DNA of 64,000 nt from Palaemon carinicauda (taxonomy: Eukaryota > Arthropoda > Malacostraca > Decapoda > Palaemonidae): contig NC_090739.1 in NCBI RefSeq assembly GCF_036898095.1, forward strand, positions 69,872,227-69,936,226. Direction: 5' to 3'. The notes beneath the pieces are model-generated. The model saw only the letters and a list, made by a program, of their open reading frames with translations. It did not search any database and was not told the origin of the DNA. Of the stretch, positions 29,928 through 39,982 are shown piece after piece. A program made the position numbers and the translations under genes. Numbering within the stretch: the first letter of the stretch is position 1; every line of letters begins with the position of its first letter.

Positions 29928-32324
29928 CTACGGGGGGGCTGAGGCCCAGGAGGAAGAAGGGGCTTCTCTCTTCGTCAGGCTAGGAGGGGCCTGAGACGTA
30001 GCGGCACTGTCTGAGACTGACCTCTTGTAGGGAGGTCTCCTTACCGGCGTAGGACTGGGCGTGTTTATTTCTTTCCTTTTAGCCATCTTCTCCATGATCT
30101 CCTCCAACTCCTTTAAGGGGAACAAGGAGTCACCCCACAAGGGAAGGCTCCTCATGGCCCTCGCCTCTCTGTCTGGGACCTTCCGGGACACCTTCGCCAG
30201 GATGGTGTCGATCTTGCAAAGCACCCAATTTGCTGTCAGGGCGAGAGACTGGTAAGTGAGGAACTTAAGAGTCTTGCCCCCGGAGGTGATAAGCTCCCTC
30301 AGAAGGCTTTGCTGTTCTGGGTCTGTCGGGTCATAAGTAGCTTGCACACCTACTAATGTGGAAGCCCACCAGTCTAGCCAAGAGGAGACGTGCACTAGGT
30401 CCTTAGACATTTCCTCCATCATCGCAGCCTCTGATGGAGAAAAACAGACCAGGACTGAAGAGGCTCTGTCCTCTGAGGCGCCCTGTCCCAGAATGTCGAG
30501 AGCAGGTTCCACTTTGCAGGCTCCCGGCTGGCGTCCTTCTGGCACATAGACCCTGCTCTGCATTTTGAGCCCCTGGAGCAACTTCGAAGAGCTCTGCGTC
30601 TTGGGGGCTTCGGCATTATCTGCCACCACTCTATCAACGTGCTCTTGTCCCAGGACAAGATCTCGGGCCACAGGAAGAGCCAGGGAGGCTTTTGGTTGGA
30701 CAGGAGCCTGCATCAACCGGATAAGGCTGGACCTCCAGTAGTCCTCATCGGTAGCAGCCGGTTCTTCGATCTTGTGATGTCTCCTGATAAGACTAATAAC
30801 TCTTCTATAGGCCGAGTCCTCCGTCGGGGAACCTTCCCTACCGTCGGCCGAAGCCTCGACTTGAGTCCGGGGAGCCGGGTCACTGGGCACTCCCACCGGG
30901 CGCCTTGGTCCTGGCACAACAGTCACTCCCCTGCGGAGGTACTGGTCCTCCCCGGCGGAGACCTCCGTACCAGGGACGGGGGTTAGGACAGGCATCGCCG
31001 AACCGGCGAGGGCTAGTGTCCGATCATGCTCTCTGGGGGACGAGGACGCGGATCCCGTGGGCTGACCCGACAGCGGGAACCGTTCCTTAACGTCCGAGGG
31101 CCGCACCAGCTGGGCTGATTCGGCCAGGCTGCCCGTAAGGAAGCGCGGTTCCCCCCGCTGGGCGGGGTGAACCGGAGGCTTCGCGGTATTACGCCTGCCT
31201 GTAGAGGCCTTCTCGCGTTTCTCCCTGCGAGGGTCATAACAATGTCTGGAGGATGGTCTCCTTGGCGAGAAATCCCTGGAACGCCGGTCCGGGGAACACT
31301 GTATCTCCGACTTACGGGGTACGAAAACCCAATCACCATCGGGCGACCTCCTACTCCTGTGTTTCCTTCGTGGAGAGCGGGAGCGCCTCCTGCTGTACCT
31401 GGAACGGGATCTTGAGCAGGAACGCCTGCTCCTGGACCGCTCCCTCCTACGCCGATGTTTTCTCCTGGCTTCTTCTCCCGAAGAGAATGACTCCCCACCA
31501 TCCGAAGAGCCCGACGTCACCGTACCCACCGTACGGCGGGCCGAAGCAGGGGACGCGGGGGACTTCGCGACTCGTTGCGTACCCGAGGTAGAGGGTTGCA
31601 GGAAGGCTTCAGGAACTTCCGTGAGAGGGGTTGGGAACGAGGGTTGGTGCCCAAGACTAGGGAACCAGGTATCCAGGCCCTCTTCCATCCGCATAGGGGA
31701 CCTACCCGACGTTTTAGGAAGCTTCCATCCGAAGGCATCACTCCCTGCGGAGCCTAACTTACCCTGGTTGTCGCCGCCGACTGAAGAACCTGAAACACCG
31801 GCCCACGATGGGGGCGAAGACACAGAAACAACATTGCTACACCATAAGGGGTCATCGGAGGAAACGTGCCCCCCAAGCACAAGGGCCGAGTCTCCAGAGC
31901 TCCCTGACACAGCACTACCAGGCTCTTCACTAGCCCGAGAAGGTCCCGCAACTCCCACTTCACACTCACCAGACTCCCGGAGAAGAACGCCCGGTTCTTT
32001 CCCCACAACGGACTTACCTCGTCCCCTACTCTGGGTAGGGGAAGGAGAGACAGAAGCCCCGTCGGACCGTTCACTGGGCGACGGTAGCGGCAAAGAAACA
32101 CTAGATTTTCTGGGTGAACGTTTCGACGATTTCTTTTTCTTCGTGCCGTAACGCACCCACTGAATTTCACTCCAACCAACACACTCGAGGCATGTATCCG
32201 AAGGCGAACAAACTTTGCCCCTACAGGAAGAGCAAAGGGAGTGAGGATCCACTTCAGGTTTGGAGAGGAACGCTCCACACGATTTTCCGGCTCTAGGCCC
32301 AGGACAATGGCGGATCTGCTCCAT
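29928..32324 (-). CDS. DIRS D Gag-like protein (798 aa)
   Basis: Start chosen at MEQIRHCPGPR (32324): the frame is open further up, but there it runs into the ITR with no conserved sequence. Residues 1-65 hold a Cys/His cluster (CPGPRAGKSC, DPHSLCSSC, CLECVGW, QWVRYG) followed by a basic run, also seen in remnant X. The middle is Ser/Pro-rich. Residues about 287-327 form an Arg/Ser domain like that of SR splicing proteins (ERSRSRRSCSRSRSRYSRR). The C-terminal part (about 630-760; SWLDWWASTL, LLRELITSGGKTLKFL, ANWVLCKIDTIL, LPLWGDSLF) matches the Gag of C1 and F. The Cys cluster could bind RNA or metal, which is inference. Apparently intact. Confidence 0.8.
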   Translation of the reverse strand: MEQIRHCPGPRAGKSCGAFLSKPEVDPHSLCSSCRGKVCSPSDTCLECVGWSEIQWVRYGTKKKKSSKRSPRKSSVSLPLPSPSERSDGASVSPSPTQSRGRGKSVVGKEPGVLLRESGECEVGVAGPSRASEEPGSAVSGSSGDSALVLGGHVSSDDPLWCSNVVSVSSPPSWAGVSGSSVGGDNQGKLGSAGSDAFGWKLPKTSGRSPMRMEEGLDTWFPSLGHQPSFPTPLTEVPEAFLQPSTSGTQRVAKSPASPASARRTVGTVTSGSSDGGESFSSGEEARRKHRRRRERSRSRRSCSRSRSRYSRRRSRSPRRKHRSRRSPDGDWVFVPRKSEIQCSPDRRSRDFSPRRPSSRHCYDPRREKREKASTGRRNTAKPPVHPAQRGEPRFLTGSLAESAQLVRPSDVKERFPLSGQPTGSASSSPREHDRTLALAGSAMPVLTPVPGTEVSAGEDQYLRRGVTVVPGPRRPVGVPSDPAPRTQVEASADGREGSPTEDSAYRRVISLIRRHHKIEEPAATDEDYWRSSLIRLMQAPVQPKASLALPVARDLVLGQEHVDRVVADNAEAPKTQSSSKLLQGLKMQSRVYVPEGRQPGACKVEPALDILGQGASEDRASSVLVCFSPSEAAMMEEMSKDLVHVSSWLDWWASTLVGVQATYDPTDPEQQSLLRELITSGGKTLKFLTYQSLALTANWVLCKIDTILAKVSRKVPDREARAMRSLPLWGDSLFPLKELEEIMEKMAKRKEINTPSPTPVRRPPYKRSVSDSAATSQAPPSLTKREAPSSSWASAPP

Positions 32325-32516
32325 AACGCACAAACACAAGACACAGGAACGCAGGGAATCAAAGGGATACACTTGGGAAGCACAAGGAAGGGTAGTGAAC
32401 GCACAGGAACACAAGAGATAAGCACAAGTTACCACGCGGTAAACACATGGGACACACGCGGCGTACACAAAGGGTCGAGAGAGACGAGAGCGACGTGGTG
32501 TCACGTCGCGACCAGA

Positions 32517-32715
32517 GAACTTACCGACGCTCACGACCCAAGCGGACCTCGACCTAGCGCAAAAGCTACCCTCGGGGCACGTTCTCTTACTCCCGAGTTA
32601 GCCCTCCATAGATAACGGGTTTAGGGTATACTACACAAAACTCTGGTCGGTAGAGAGGAGATTACAAGTAACTCCTAAGAAAGTAGTTCGAGGTAAGTAT
32701 TCGTGTTGGAACAAA
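32517..32715. repeat. D right inverted terminal repeat
   Basis: Pairs with the D left ITR. It contains gaggtaagtattcg and ends gttggaacaaa at 32715. C1 sequence resumes with ctaggaacac. Confidence 0.9.
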
Positions 32716-32897
32716 CTAGGAACACAAGGAAACATGGTTTACCTGCAGTGGTTTGAGGTCAGCTGTGCAGAGAACCCAGGATGCTGCTTTCCCCAAGAGA
32801 AGGGAGGATGAAGAAAAAAATAAGGGCCAGACAAACCTTTTCATTCATGCAGACTAAGACCAGGTAACAATGCCCTCAACCTTCTGCTACTTGTCCA

Positions 32898-33965
32898 TTA
32901 AGGAGCCTGAGGTTTTAAACCAGCTGTTGTGCAGCCACCACAGGGAAGATAGAGAATGTATCGAGCCTCCTGTGGGTCACGTCTTGCAGGTAGTGGGATG
33001 TGAAGGTCGTTTGACGCTTCCACACCCCCGCCTGTAGAACCTACGTCACTGAAAAGTTCTTCTTGAAGGCCAGGGACGTAGCTACACCCGACATCATGTG
33101 GTCTAGGGCGACGTGACGGAGGAGGGTCAGGATTCAGGGACAGATGGATCACACTACGAATCCATGCCGCGATAGTATTCTTGGTAACCCTCCTCTTTGT
33201 TCTCCCAGTGCTCACAAATAATGCCTGCACTTGGGGACGAACTGCAACCGTTCTTTTGAGATATAGACTCAGACTCCTTACTGGGCACAGTAGGAGATGG
33301 TCTGGGTCATCTGTTACAGAACGAAGACTCGAAATCTGCATAGAGTCGAACCGAGGGTCCGGCACTCCCGGATTCTGAGTCTTGGCAATAAACTCAGGGA
33401 CGAATCTGAACGTTACCTCCCCCCATCCCCTTGAATGGGCGATGTCATACGAGAGACCATGAAATTCACAGACTCGCTTGGCCGAGGCCAAAGCTAGAAG
33501 GAACACCGTCTTCCAGGTTAGGTGGCGATCTGAAGCCTGGCGTAATGGTTCGTAGGGAGGTCTCTTAAGAGACCTGAGAACTCGAACCACGTTCCATGGA
33601 GGAGGTCTCACTTCCGACTGAGGGCAGGTAAGTTCATAACTTCGTATGAGTAGGGAAAGTTCCAGCGAGGAAGAAATGTCCACTCCTTTGAGCCTGAAGG
33701 CTAGACTTAAAGGTTGAGCGATAGCCTTTCACTGCCGAGACTGAAAGGCGCATTTCTTCTCGCAAATATACGAAGAACTCCGCTATTGCTGGAATAGTGG
33801 CATCGAGTGGAGAGATACCCCTTCCACGACACCACAGAAAACTCGCCACTCTGCCTGGTAGACCCCTGCAGATGACCTTCGCAGGTGTCCGGACATCCTG
33901 TTCGCAACTTGTTGCGAAAATCCTCTCTCAGCGAGGAGATGCTGGATAGTCTCCAGGCGTGAAGC
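32898..33965 (-). pseudogene. DIRS C1 tyrosine recombinase, frameshifted
   Basis: The N-terminal part is in the frames at 33965-33634 (RRSSAGVYQAEWRVFCGVV-type, IAEFFVYLREEMRLSVSAV). The catalytic part is at 33683-32898: ASAKRVCEFHGLSYDIAHS (Arg), FIAKTQNPGV, LFVSTGRTKRRVTKNTI and PRPHDV. Just after HDV two bases are missing compared with F, so the His-x-x-Arg Arg is not encoded and the last 55 codons are out of frame (the expected continuation GVATSLAFKKN is visible in another frame). The nucleophile Tyr therefore cannot be reached. Non-functional. Confidence 0.75.
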
Positions 33966-34006
33966 CGCAGCGAAGCTACGGCTTTGTGAAAGATGTTGGC
34001 GTGTGG

Positions 34007-35820
34007 TTATTTGAGTAGCTCATGTCGTGGAGGGAGTTCTTTCGGAAGTTCCGTTAGGAGTTGCAGAAGGTCTGGAAACCATTCCGCGTGATGCCATAGC
34101 GGAGCTATAAGGATCACTGAGAGATTGACCGATATTCTGGTCTTGTTGAGCACCCTCCTCATCAGACAGAATGGGGGAAAGGTGTACACGTCGATGTTGT
34201 CCCACCGTTGTTGGAAGGCATCTTGCCAGAGTGCCTTGGGATCCGGGACTGGGGAGCAGTACAGCGGGAGCTTGAAGTTCAGCGCTGTAGCGAACAGATC
34301 CACAGTTGGGGAACCCCACAAAGTCAGGACTTTGTTGGCTACAAGATGATCCAAAGACCACTCGGTACTCACTATCTGAGACGCTCTGCTCAGACTGTCG
34401 GCGAGCACATTCCTCTTGCCTGGAATGAAGCGAGCCGATAGTGGAATCGAGTGGACTTTGGTCCATCTCAGTATCTCTACTGCGAGATGGGATAGCTGCT
34501 TTGAAAAGGTACCTCCTTCCTTGTTGATGTAAGCCACTACTGTGGTGTTGTCGCTCATCACCACCACAGAGTGACCCGCCAGGTATTGTTGGAACTGTTG
34601 AAGGGCCAGGAATACGGCCTTCATTTCTAGCAGAGTTATATGGAGGCACTTTTCTGATTCTGACCACAGGCCTGAGGTCCTGTGATGCAGAACGTGGGCC
34701 CCCACCCTTTCTTTGAGGCGTCCGAAAACAGAATCAAATCCAGGGGGAAGACGAGAAGATCCACTCCCTTTCATAGGTTCTCGTCTGTCACCCAACACTG
34801 AAGGTCCGTCTGTTCCGCAGGACCCATAGGGATCATGACGTCCGGGGAATCGTGACCCTGATTCCACCGGGACTTGAGTCGCCATTGCAGAGATCTCATT
34901 CTGAGGCGACCGTTGGGAACTAGATGGGCCAAGGATGAGAGGTGACTGAGGAGACGTAACCACGATTGGGCTGGAAGCTCTTCTCGTCTGAGGAAAGGAC
35001 TCGCGACCCTCTTCAGCCTTGCTATCCTGTCGTCTGATGGGATGGCTTTGTGGAGATTGGTGTCTATGATCATGCCTAGATATACCAGTAGGAAGCAGAG
35101 AAGACTTCTCGAGATTTACCATGATCCCCAGAACTTGGCAAAGTCCCAGAAGTTTGTCTCGGTGTCGAGGAAGGGCTGACTCCGAGTCTGCTAGGATCAG
35201 CCAGTCGTCCAGATAATGAAGGAGACGGATGCCGATCCTGTGTGCCCACGACGATATTAGGGTGAACACTGATGAAAACCTGTGGTGCTGTGGAGAGACC
35301 GAAACACAGCACCTTGAACTGGTAGATCTTGTTGTCTAGGCTGAATCTTAAGTACTTCCTTGAAGAGGGATGGACTGGGATCTAGAAGTACGCGTCCTTC
35401 AGGTCCAGTGTACACATGAAGTCTTGCGGTCTCACTGCAAGTCTGACCGTGTCTGCCGTCTCCATGCTGAACGGGGTCTGCTTGACAAACCTGTTCAGAG
35501 CTGAGAGGTCGATGACTGGTCTCCAGCCTCCAGACGCCTTCTTTACAAGAAAGAGTCGACTGAAGAAGCCTGAGGACCCGTCGACGACCTCTTGGAGAGC
35601 GCCCTTCTTCAACATGGTCTCGACTTCTGCCCGAAGGGCTTGCCCCCTTGACGATCCCATGGCAAGGGAGCTCAACGACACTGGATTCGCTGTCAAGGGA
35701 GGTAGAGATGTGAACGGGACACGATATCCTTGACTGATTACGGAAACCGTCCAGGAATCGGCCCCGAGTTGCTGCCACCTGTTTGCGCAACTTTATAGGC
35801 ATCCCTCCACTGGTGGACAT
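34007..35820 (-). pseudogene. DIRS C1 reverse transcriptase-RNase H-MT, multiply broken
   Basis: RT N-terminal block at 35696-35382 (VETMLKKGALQEV, GWRPVIDLSALNRF, CTLDLKDAYF), ended by TAG where relatives have Gln (AYF-Q-IPVH). A 2-bp loss follows near 35270, inside APQVF..VFTLI. The frame 35269-34007 restarts with HRIGIRLLHYLDDWLILADSE (motif C intact), drifts through a shifted stretch, then shows RNase H: LHITLLEMKAVFLALQQF (catalytic Glu), VMSDNTTVVAYINKEGGTFS and GKRNVLADSLSR. MT-like sequence follows (TVDLFATALNFKLPLY, DAFQQRWDNIDVYTFPPF, LIAPLWHHAEWF). Several lesions, but most domains can be recognised. Confidence 0.75.
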
Positions 35821-35926
35821 GCAGGAGGACTGCCAATCCTAGCGTTTGTGGCCTCGGCCACTCCCCCTAGGATTCTTTCCTCCCCTGAAGGACTTTTTGC
35901 CTTTCTTGTCCTTGACAGGAAAGGGC

Positions 35927-38040
35927 TTAGACACCGTTGTCTTCGCTGTAAGCTGCCGGTTTCGTGGTCTTGGTAGGACGTGATTGCTGGGTTGCTGGAG
36001 GTTTATAGGGCTTTGATGTTAACGCTCTATGTAGGAGAGAGTCCTGGTTGAACTTCCTCCACCTCTCAGCCGCCTGCTCCACGTCCTTAGGCTCGAACAA
36101 ATTCTTCCCCAAGATGGAAGAATGTCTGAGCCTGCTGACCTCGGTACTGGGGACCTTTTGGTGGAATCTCTCAGACACCGCATCTCGACGTTTCAAGATG
36201 ATATTAGCCCACAAGTTCGAGACTTGGTGGGCTAGAAACTCGATTGTACGAGTGCCTGAGAGTAAAAAGGTCTCAATGGCCTTCCTGGTACTCTCTTTGG
36301 ACAAGTCCTCAGATCGTAACAGGATGCCCAGAGACCCTAGCCAGATGTCCAGCCACGAAGTTGCCTGCATGGCACACTTCGCCACCTTCTCCTGGCTAAG
36401 GATCTCCGTTGCTGAGAACGAGACTTGCCGGTTGGAGAGTCTCCCTAGAGGGACTCCCCTGGTAAGCTCTTCCAAAGAGTGGTGTAGGGGAAGAGCTAAA
36501 CAAGTCTCCTCCATGATGTCAAAGTACCTCCTCTGATGGACACGAGGAGGCGGGAGGAGTTTGTTACCGGCGCTGGATCAGCTGGAGGAGGCAAGCTCGG
36601 AGAGCTGGCCTTCGACCTTGTCTCTGGCACTCTTAACCCCTTGAGACCAGGGCAAAGCCGCGCTGGCCTTTGAGTCTTTTTGAGTACCAAAGACTCGGTC
36701 CAAGACCGTATCCTTGCCCTCACGAGGGCGAATCTCTGGATCCGCGAACCCATTGAGATTCCTCATAAGGGTCAGAACCTGCCAGAACGCATGCTCTGAT
36801 TCCAGTAGCTCTCCTCCTGAAGGGCTAGCAGCGAAGTCTCCTGTCCCCAAAGGCTCTTCTTGGGGGGACTCGTGGACGTTCTCTGAGGGCTTAGCTGGCT
36901 CTGGTCTAATCCTTGAGGATGACTTCGGTAAAGTCTTGGGAGTCCTTCGACTCCCCCCTGGGAGGGATGCAGGACTCCAACAGTGATGGTGGGAGGCTCT
37001 TCTCCACCCCTACCCGAGAAGACTTCCCTGCGTGAGGTGGGGTTTCCCTCATTGGTGAGATGGGGGAACGCCTCACCTCGCGTGACTCCCCTGAGGAAGG
37101 GAAATCTTCGTCCGAAGGGGAAGGAGTGAAAGTCTGGGGGGGTGAGGAGGCCTTCCTCAAAGACTTCCGAGGAATCAGCTTCGCCCTTGGAGAAGTTACC
37201 ACGTCAGATACTCCTCTCTTCCTCTTCAGGGGAGTAGAAGCTGCCACTAATTTGTGGCCCAGCTCAGAGAGAACAGGCTTAAAAGCCCGCATGACCATTC
37301 TGACCAGGGACCCGAACCATGGCTGCGCTGTCAGAAACTCCCTCTGGAGGGAAGGAGATAGTTCGATCCCTAGGAGGAGTTACCAAAGGAGGGTTTGCCT
37401 GAAAAGAAGAAGGAGAAAAGTCCCTGGACCTATCCGGAATTCTCCCTCCCTCCAGCGAGCGCGCTGTTCTGCGCTTGCGGGCGGGGGGAGATGCGATGAT
37501 GATGACCTGGCCGCGCGTCGTCCTGCAGCCTCGCGCGATGGGATTTGCCCTGGGTTGTGTGCGGGAGAATGTTGGCGCGTGCGGGCGAGCAATGGCGTGC
37601 AGGGGCGCGGGCTGGCGATGGCAGAGGGCGCGCAGAAGGCTGGATGAGCGCTCGCGCGAAGGCAATTGTTCGCGCGGGCGCACAGGATCTGGCCTAAGAG
37701 CCTGTGAGGGCGGCCGCGCATGAGAGCACACACCTGGTTGTGGAGGTGGGTGCGCAGGGAGCGCGTCGGAGACTGCACGTGATGGCGCGCAGGTGAAGGA
37801 TGGCGAGCAGGCGGGGTCCGATGGCGCGTCGGCGATTGATGGCGCGTTGGAGAGCGCTGGCAAGCAAGGGAAGAGGTTACCTTCCCCCTTGCGCCTAGAT
37901 CAGAAGATCATGGGAGCGCAGGAGATCGTTGGAGCGCAGGTGAGCGCTGGCGTGCAGGCGAGCGCTGGCGTGCAGGCGAGCGCTGGCGCGCAAGAGAACA
38001 GGGACGCGCATGACACGCATCAGGATGAGGGCGTGCATAT
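35927..38040 (-). pseudogene. DIRS C1 Gag-like region
   Basis: The conserved Gag C-terminal part is open at 36514-35927 (SWLDIWLGSLGILL, FLLSGTRTIEFLAHQVSNLW, RLRHSSILGKNLFEP), matching D and F. Upstream frames are Ser/Pro/Arg-rich and broken into several pieces (37298-36906, 37863-37279). The most distal part is an 18-bp GC-rich tandem run at 37925-37995 (gagcgctggcgtgcaggc-type) that abuts the right ITR at 38041. The Cys-rich N-terminus seen in D was not found, so the 5' end of Gag appears to be deleted. Confidence 0.6.
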
Positions 38041-38077
38041 TAAATAGCGTGGTTTGTATTTCAGTTACGGAACAAAT
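38041..38077. repeat. C1 residual right ITR edge
   Basis: About 37 bp (taaatagcgtggtttgt ... cggaacaaat), identical in type to the right end of F and predicted by the C1 ICR. The longer inner ITR present in F is missing here. Confidence 0.85.
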
Positions 38078-38250
38078 GTGTTTTCTACAGAGGCAGTAAA
38101 AATTTTCAGAAGCTCATGCATGACATATCAGCTCTCAGTTGGGCTACCTCATTAACTAAATATGGAACATGCACAAATATGAGAAAGATACCAAATAATT
38201 TTTAAACAAAAAACTGATAAAAAAAACTTCAAATGCTGTACAATACTCAC

Positions 38251-39122
38251 GGGTTATATTTATCCACTTTTTTCCTTCCAGTACACCAGGAATGCTTCTT
38301 ATTACGCACATCAAAATCTGATTTATCTCAACCTCCCACTCATCCACTTCCACAATATCTCGATACCCAGCTAGATTTTCTACCCATTTCCTTTCCTCTA
38401 TCCACCCAGAGAACATGTGCCCTCTTAGCCTTTCTTCAATATACTCAAAGCTGCCTGGGGCAAATTTAGATTTGATTTGTGTTTTATTGCTCTTGCCTTT
38501 CTTCTTGGAAGAGACTGAAGAATCCGAGTCCCGTGAATCCTTGTTTGTTACTTTTTTAACCTTCTTTGTTTTACTCTTAACTTTTGATTTACTTTCTTGC
38601 AACTCCTGCGATTCTGCTACTTTCTCTCCTATATTGGAATCAGTTTCTTCTTTTGAAGCACATTTATCCTCAGTAGGTCGGAATGCAAAGGATAATGAAT
38701 GAGTGACACATTCCTCAGTTCTCTGTGCATCAATTTCACTGGTGTTACTGGTTACTGCTTCGACAGAAGTATCATCAGCACATGAAATCTCTTGCATCTT
38801 ATCCTCATCATTACATATATTTTTGTTATCATTAATGGAAAGCAAATCTGCTGTTTCTGTAACTTCGCGATTATATACATTACTAGGGAAATCTTCCTTC
38901 ACATTTTGGGTAATGGTTTTTTCATTTTGAATAGCCTCCTCTGTTGTAGTTACTTTTTCTCCTACTGGATTAATAGATGAGGTAACACCAGCACTGGTCA
39001 CGTCACTAGATGTACACATTTTTTCATCATCAATATCTGGAATATCTTCCACGGAGTCGAAAGTAAGCGGCTTCTGTCCAGCACCTGCATTCTGGTTCTC
39101 CATATAGCATATAACAGCTACC
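38251..39122 (-). CDS. Host gene exon, unidentified charged protein
   Basis: The only convincing non-transposon coding exon. On the minus strand it is preceded by an acceptor (atcatttttag, then GG at 39122) and followed by a strong donor (CCC, then GTGAGTATT at 38250). Coding starts at Met 39103 (MENQNAGAGQ), 19 bp after the acceptor, which suggests an upstream non-coding exon. The 284 codons encode an acidic Ser/Thr-rich start (FDSVEDIPDIDDE), a Lys-rich nuclear-localisation-like stretch (KSKVKSKTKKVKKVTNK, SSKKKGKSNK), then a compact aromatic segment (APGSFEYIEERLRGHMFSGW, WEVEINQILMCVIRSIPG) that looks like the start of a folded domain. The exon ends in phase after one base of a codon. I do not recognise the family. 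Codon use is AT-rich, unlike the elements around it. Confidence 0.7.
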
Positions 39123-39212
39123 CTAAAAATGATAAATGATGTAAATCTTAGCATTAATATTCACAAAATAATTTACAGTAATGTAAAACTGCATTAATAC
39201 TAAAAAAAAAAT

Positions 39213-39530
39213 GTAATAATTTGTATTTTTCCTAGCTATACACACCTGAGTCATTTAAATGGGTTTACTCCATTGCTATTTTGCTACAAACAAACTTAAG
39301 GAAATTGTAGGATTCTAATAATATTGTATAGTTACCAACGATCCCACCCACGCTAGGTAGGAGTGGCTGAGTCAGCAGGACTTGCCTTAATTTCCTCATG
39401 GTTAGAACTTGAGGGGTGGAAGAGGCAGAGCATACAAATCAAGTGACTCAGGTTTTTTTAGCTAGGAGAAATAAAATTTGTAGTTTGTTCCTAAGCAAAT
39501 ACAAACCCTCGTTATTTAAAAGGGAGTCTT
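39213..39530. repeat. E left ITR and ICR
   Basis: The arm at 39213-39260 pairs with 39441-39490 (ctcaggtttttttagctagg). The ICR continues with gttcctaagcaaatac, expected to complement the missing right end. Confidence 0.75.
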
Positions 39531-39982
39531 CCTTAGGTGGGAGGAAGTCTCGGTGAAAGATGCGGTTGTCGCAATGTCGGCCTCATGAACAAAAGGAAGG
39601 TGACTGGGTCACTGCCCTAAAAATTTTCTGATTTTGTGTGAACAAAATTAATATCAAAATAATTCAATATATTCAAAATGTCACAAAGATAATTCTTGCC
39701 TGCATAACTGGTCTTCCATGCTGATAATCCCAAGGAAGGGATACTCCAAAGCAAAGAAGGAAGAATTCATTCATTCTACTCTCATACATACTTATGCTGA
39801 GAATAACTGATGTTGTGGCAAAGGGTTAACCATTCTGCAAAGACATAAGTCTTTGACTACTTGCTGTGTAGCTACCACTGGGTCCAAAGATAAAGCACCT
39901 AATGATCTGTGGGTGCAATCTTTTAAGCAATGTGTAGTGAAGGTAGTTTGTTTTTTCTAATCACCTGCACTGAGGACTTGAG

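Larger units (their letters stand above)
26235..32715 (-). mobile_element. DIRS1-like retrotransposon D, nearly intact (6.48 kb)
   Basis: A full-length element with 200-bp ITRs, an ICR, and Gag, RT-RNase H-MT and YR genes carrying only two lesions (a nonsense codon at 28609 and a frameshift near 27600). It sits inside C1. The paralogous empty site in F at 41600-41615 (tcaatactcagaacac) aligns with the joined flanks ttaatat and ctaggaacac without duplicated bases. It is the best-preserved DIRS copy in the window. Confidence 0.92.
25599..38077 (-). mobile_element. DIRS1-like retrotransposon C1, interrupted by D
   Basis: C1 comprises 25599-26234 and 32716-38077 (about 6 kb). The left edge is gacaaatttgtagg and the right edge ttacggaacaaat at 38077, both predicted by its own ICR (25851-25948). 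YR, RNase H/RT and Gag follow on the minus strand. Compared with its relative F it lacks the leader and most of the right ITR: Gag-type repeats run to 38035 and only about 35 bp of terminal repeat remain. No target duplication is visible (aaagat before, gtgttt after). Confidence 0.85.

Noticed and set aside
31013..32615. Several ORFs of 110-220 codons on both strands over the D Gag
   Set aside because: Shadows created by GC-rich Ser/Arg coding sequence. The 798-codon Gag frame is continuous and shares motifs with X, C1 and F.
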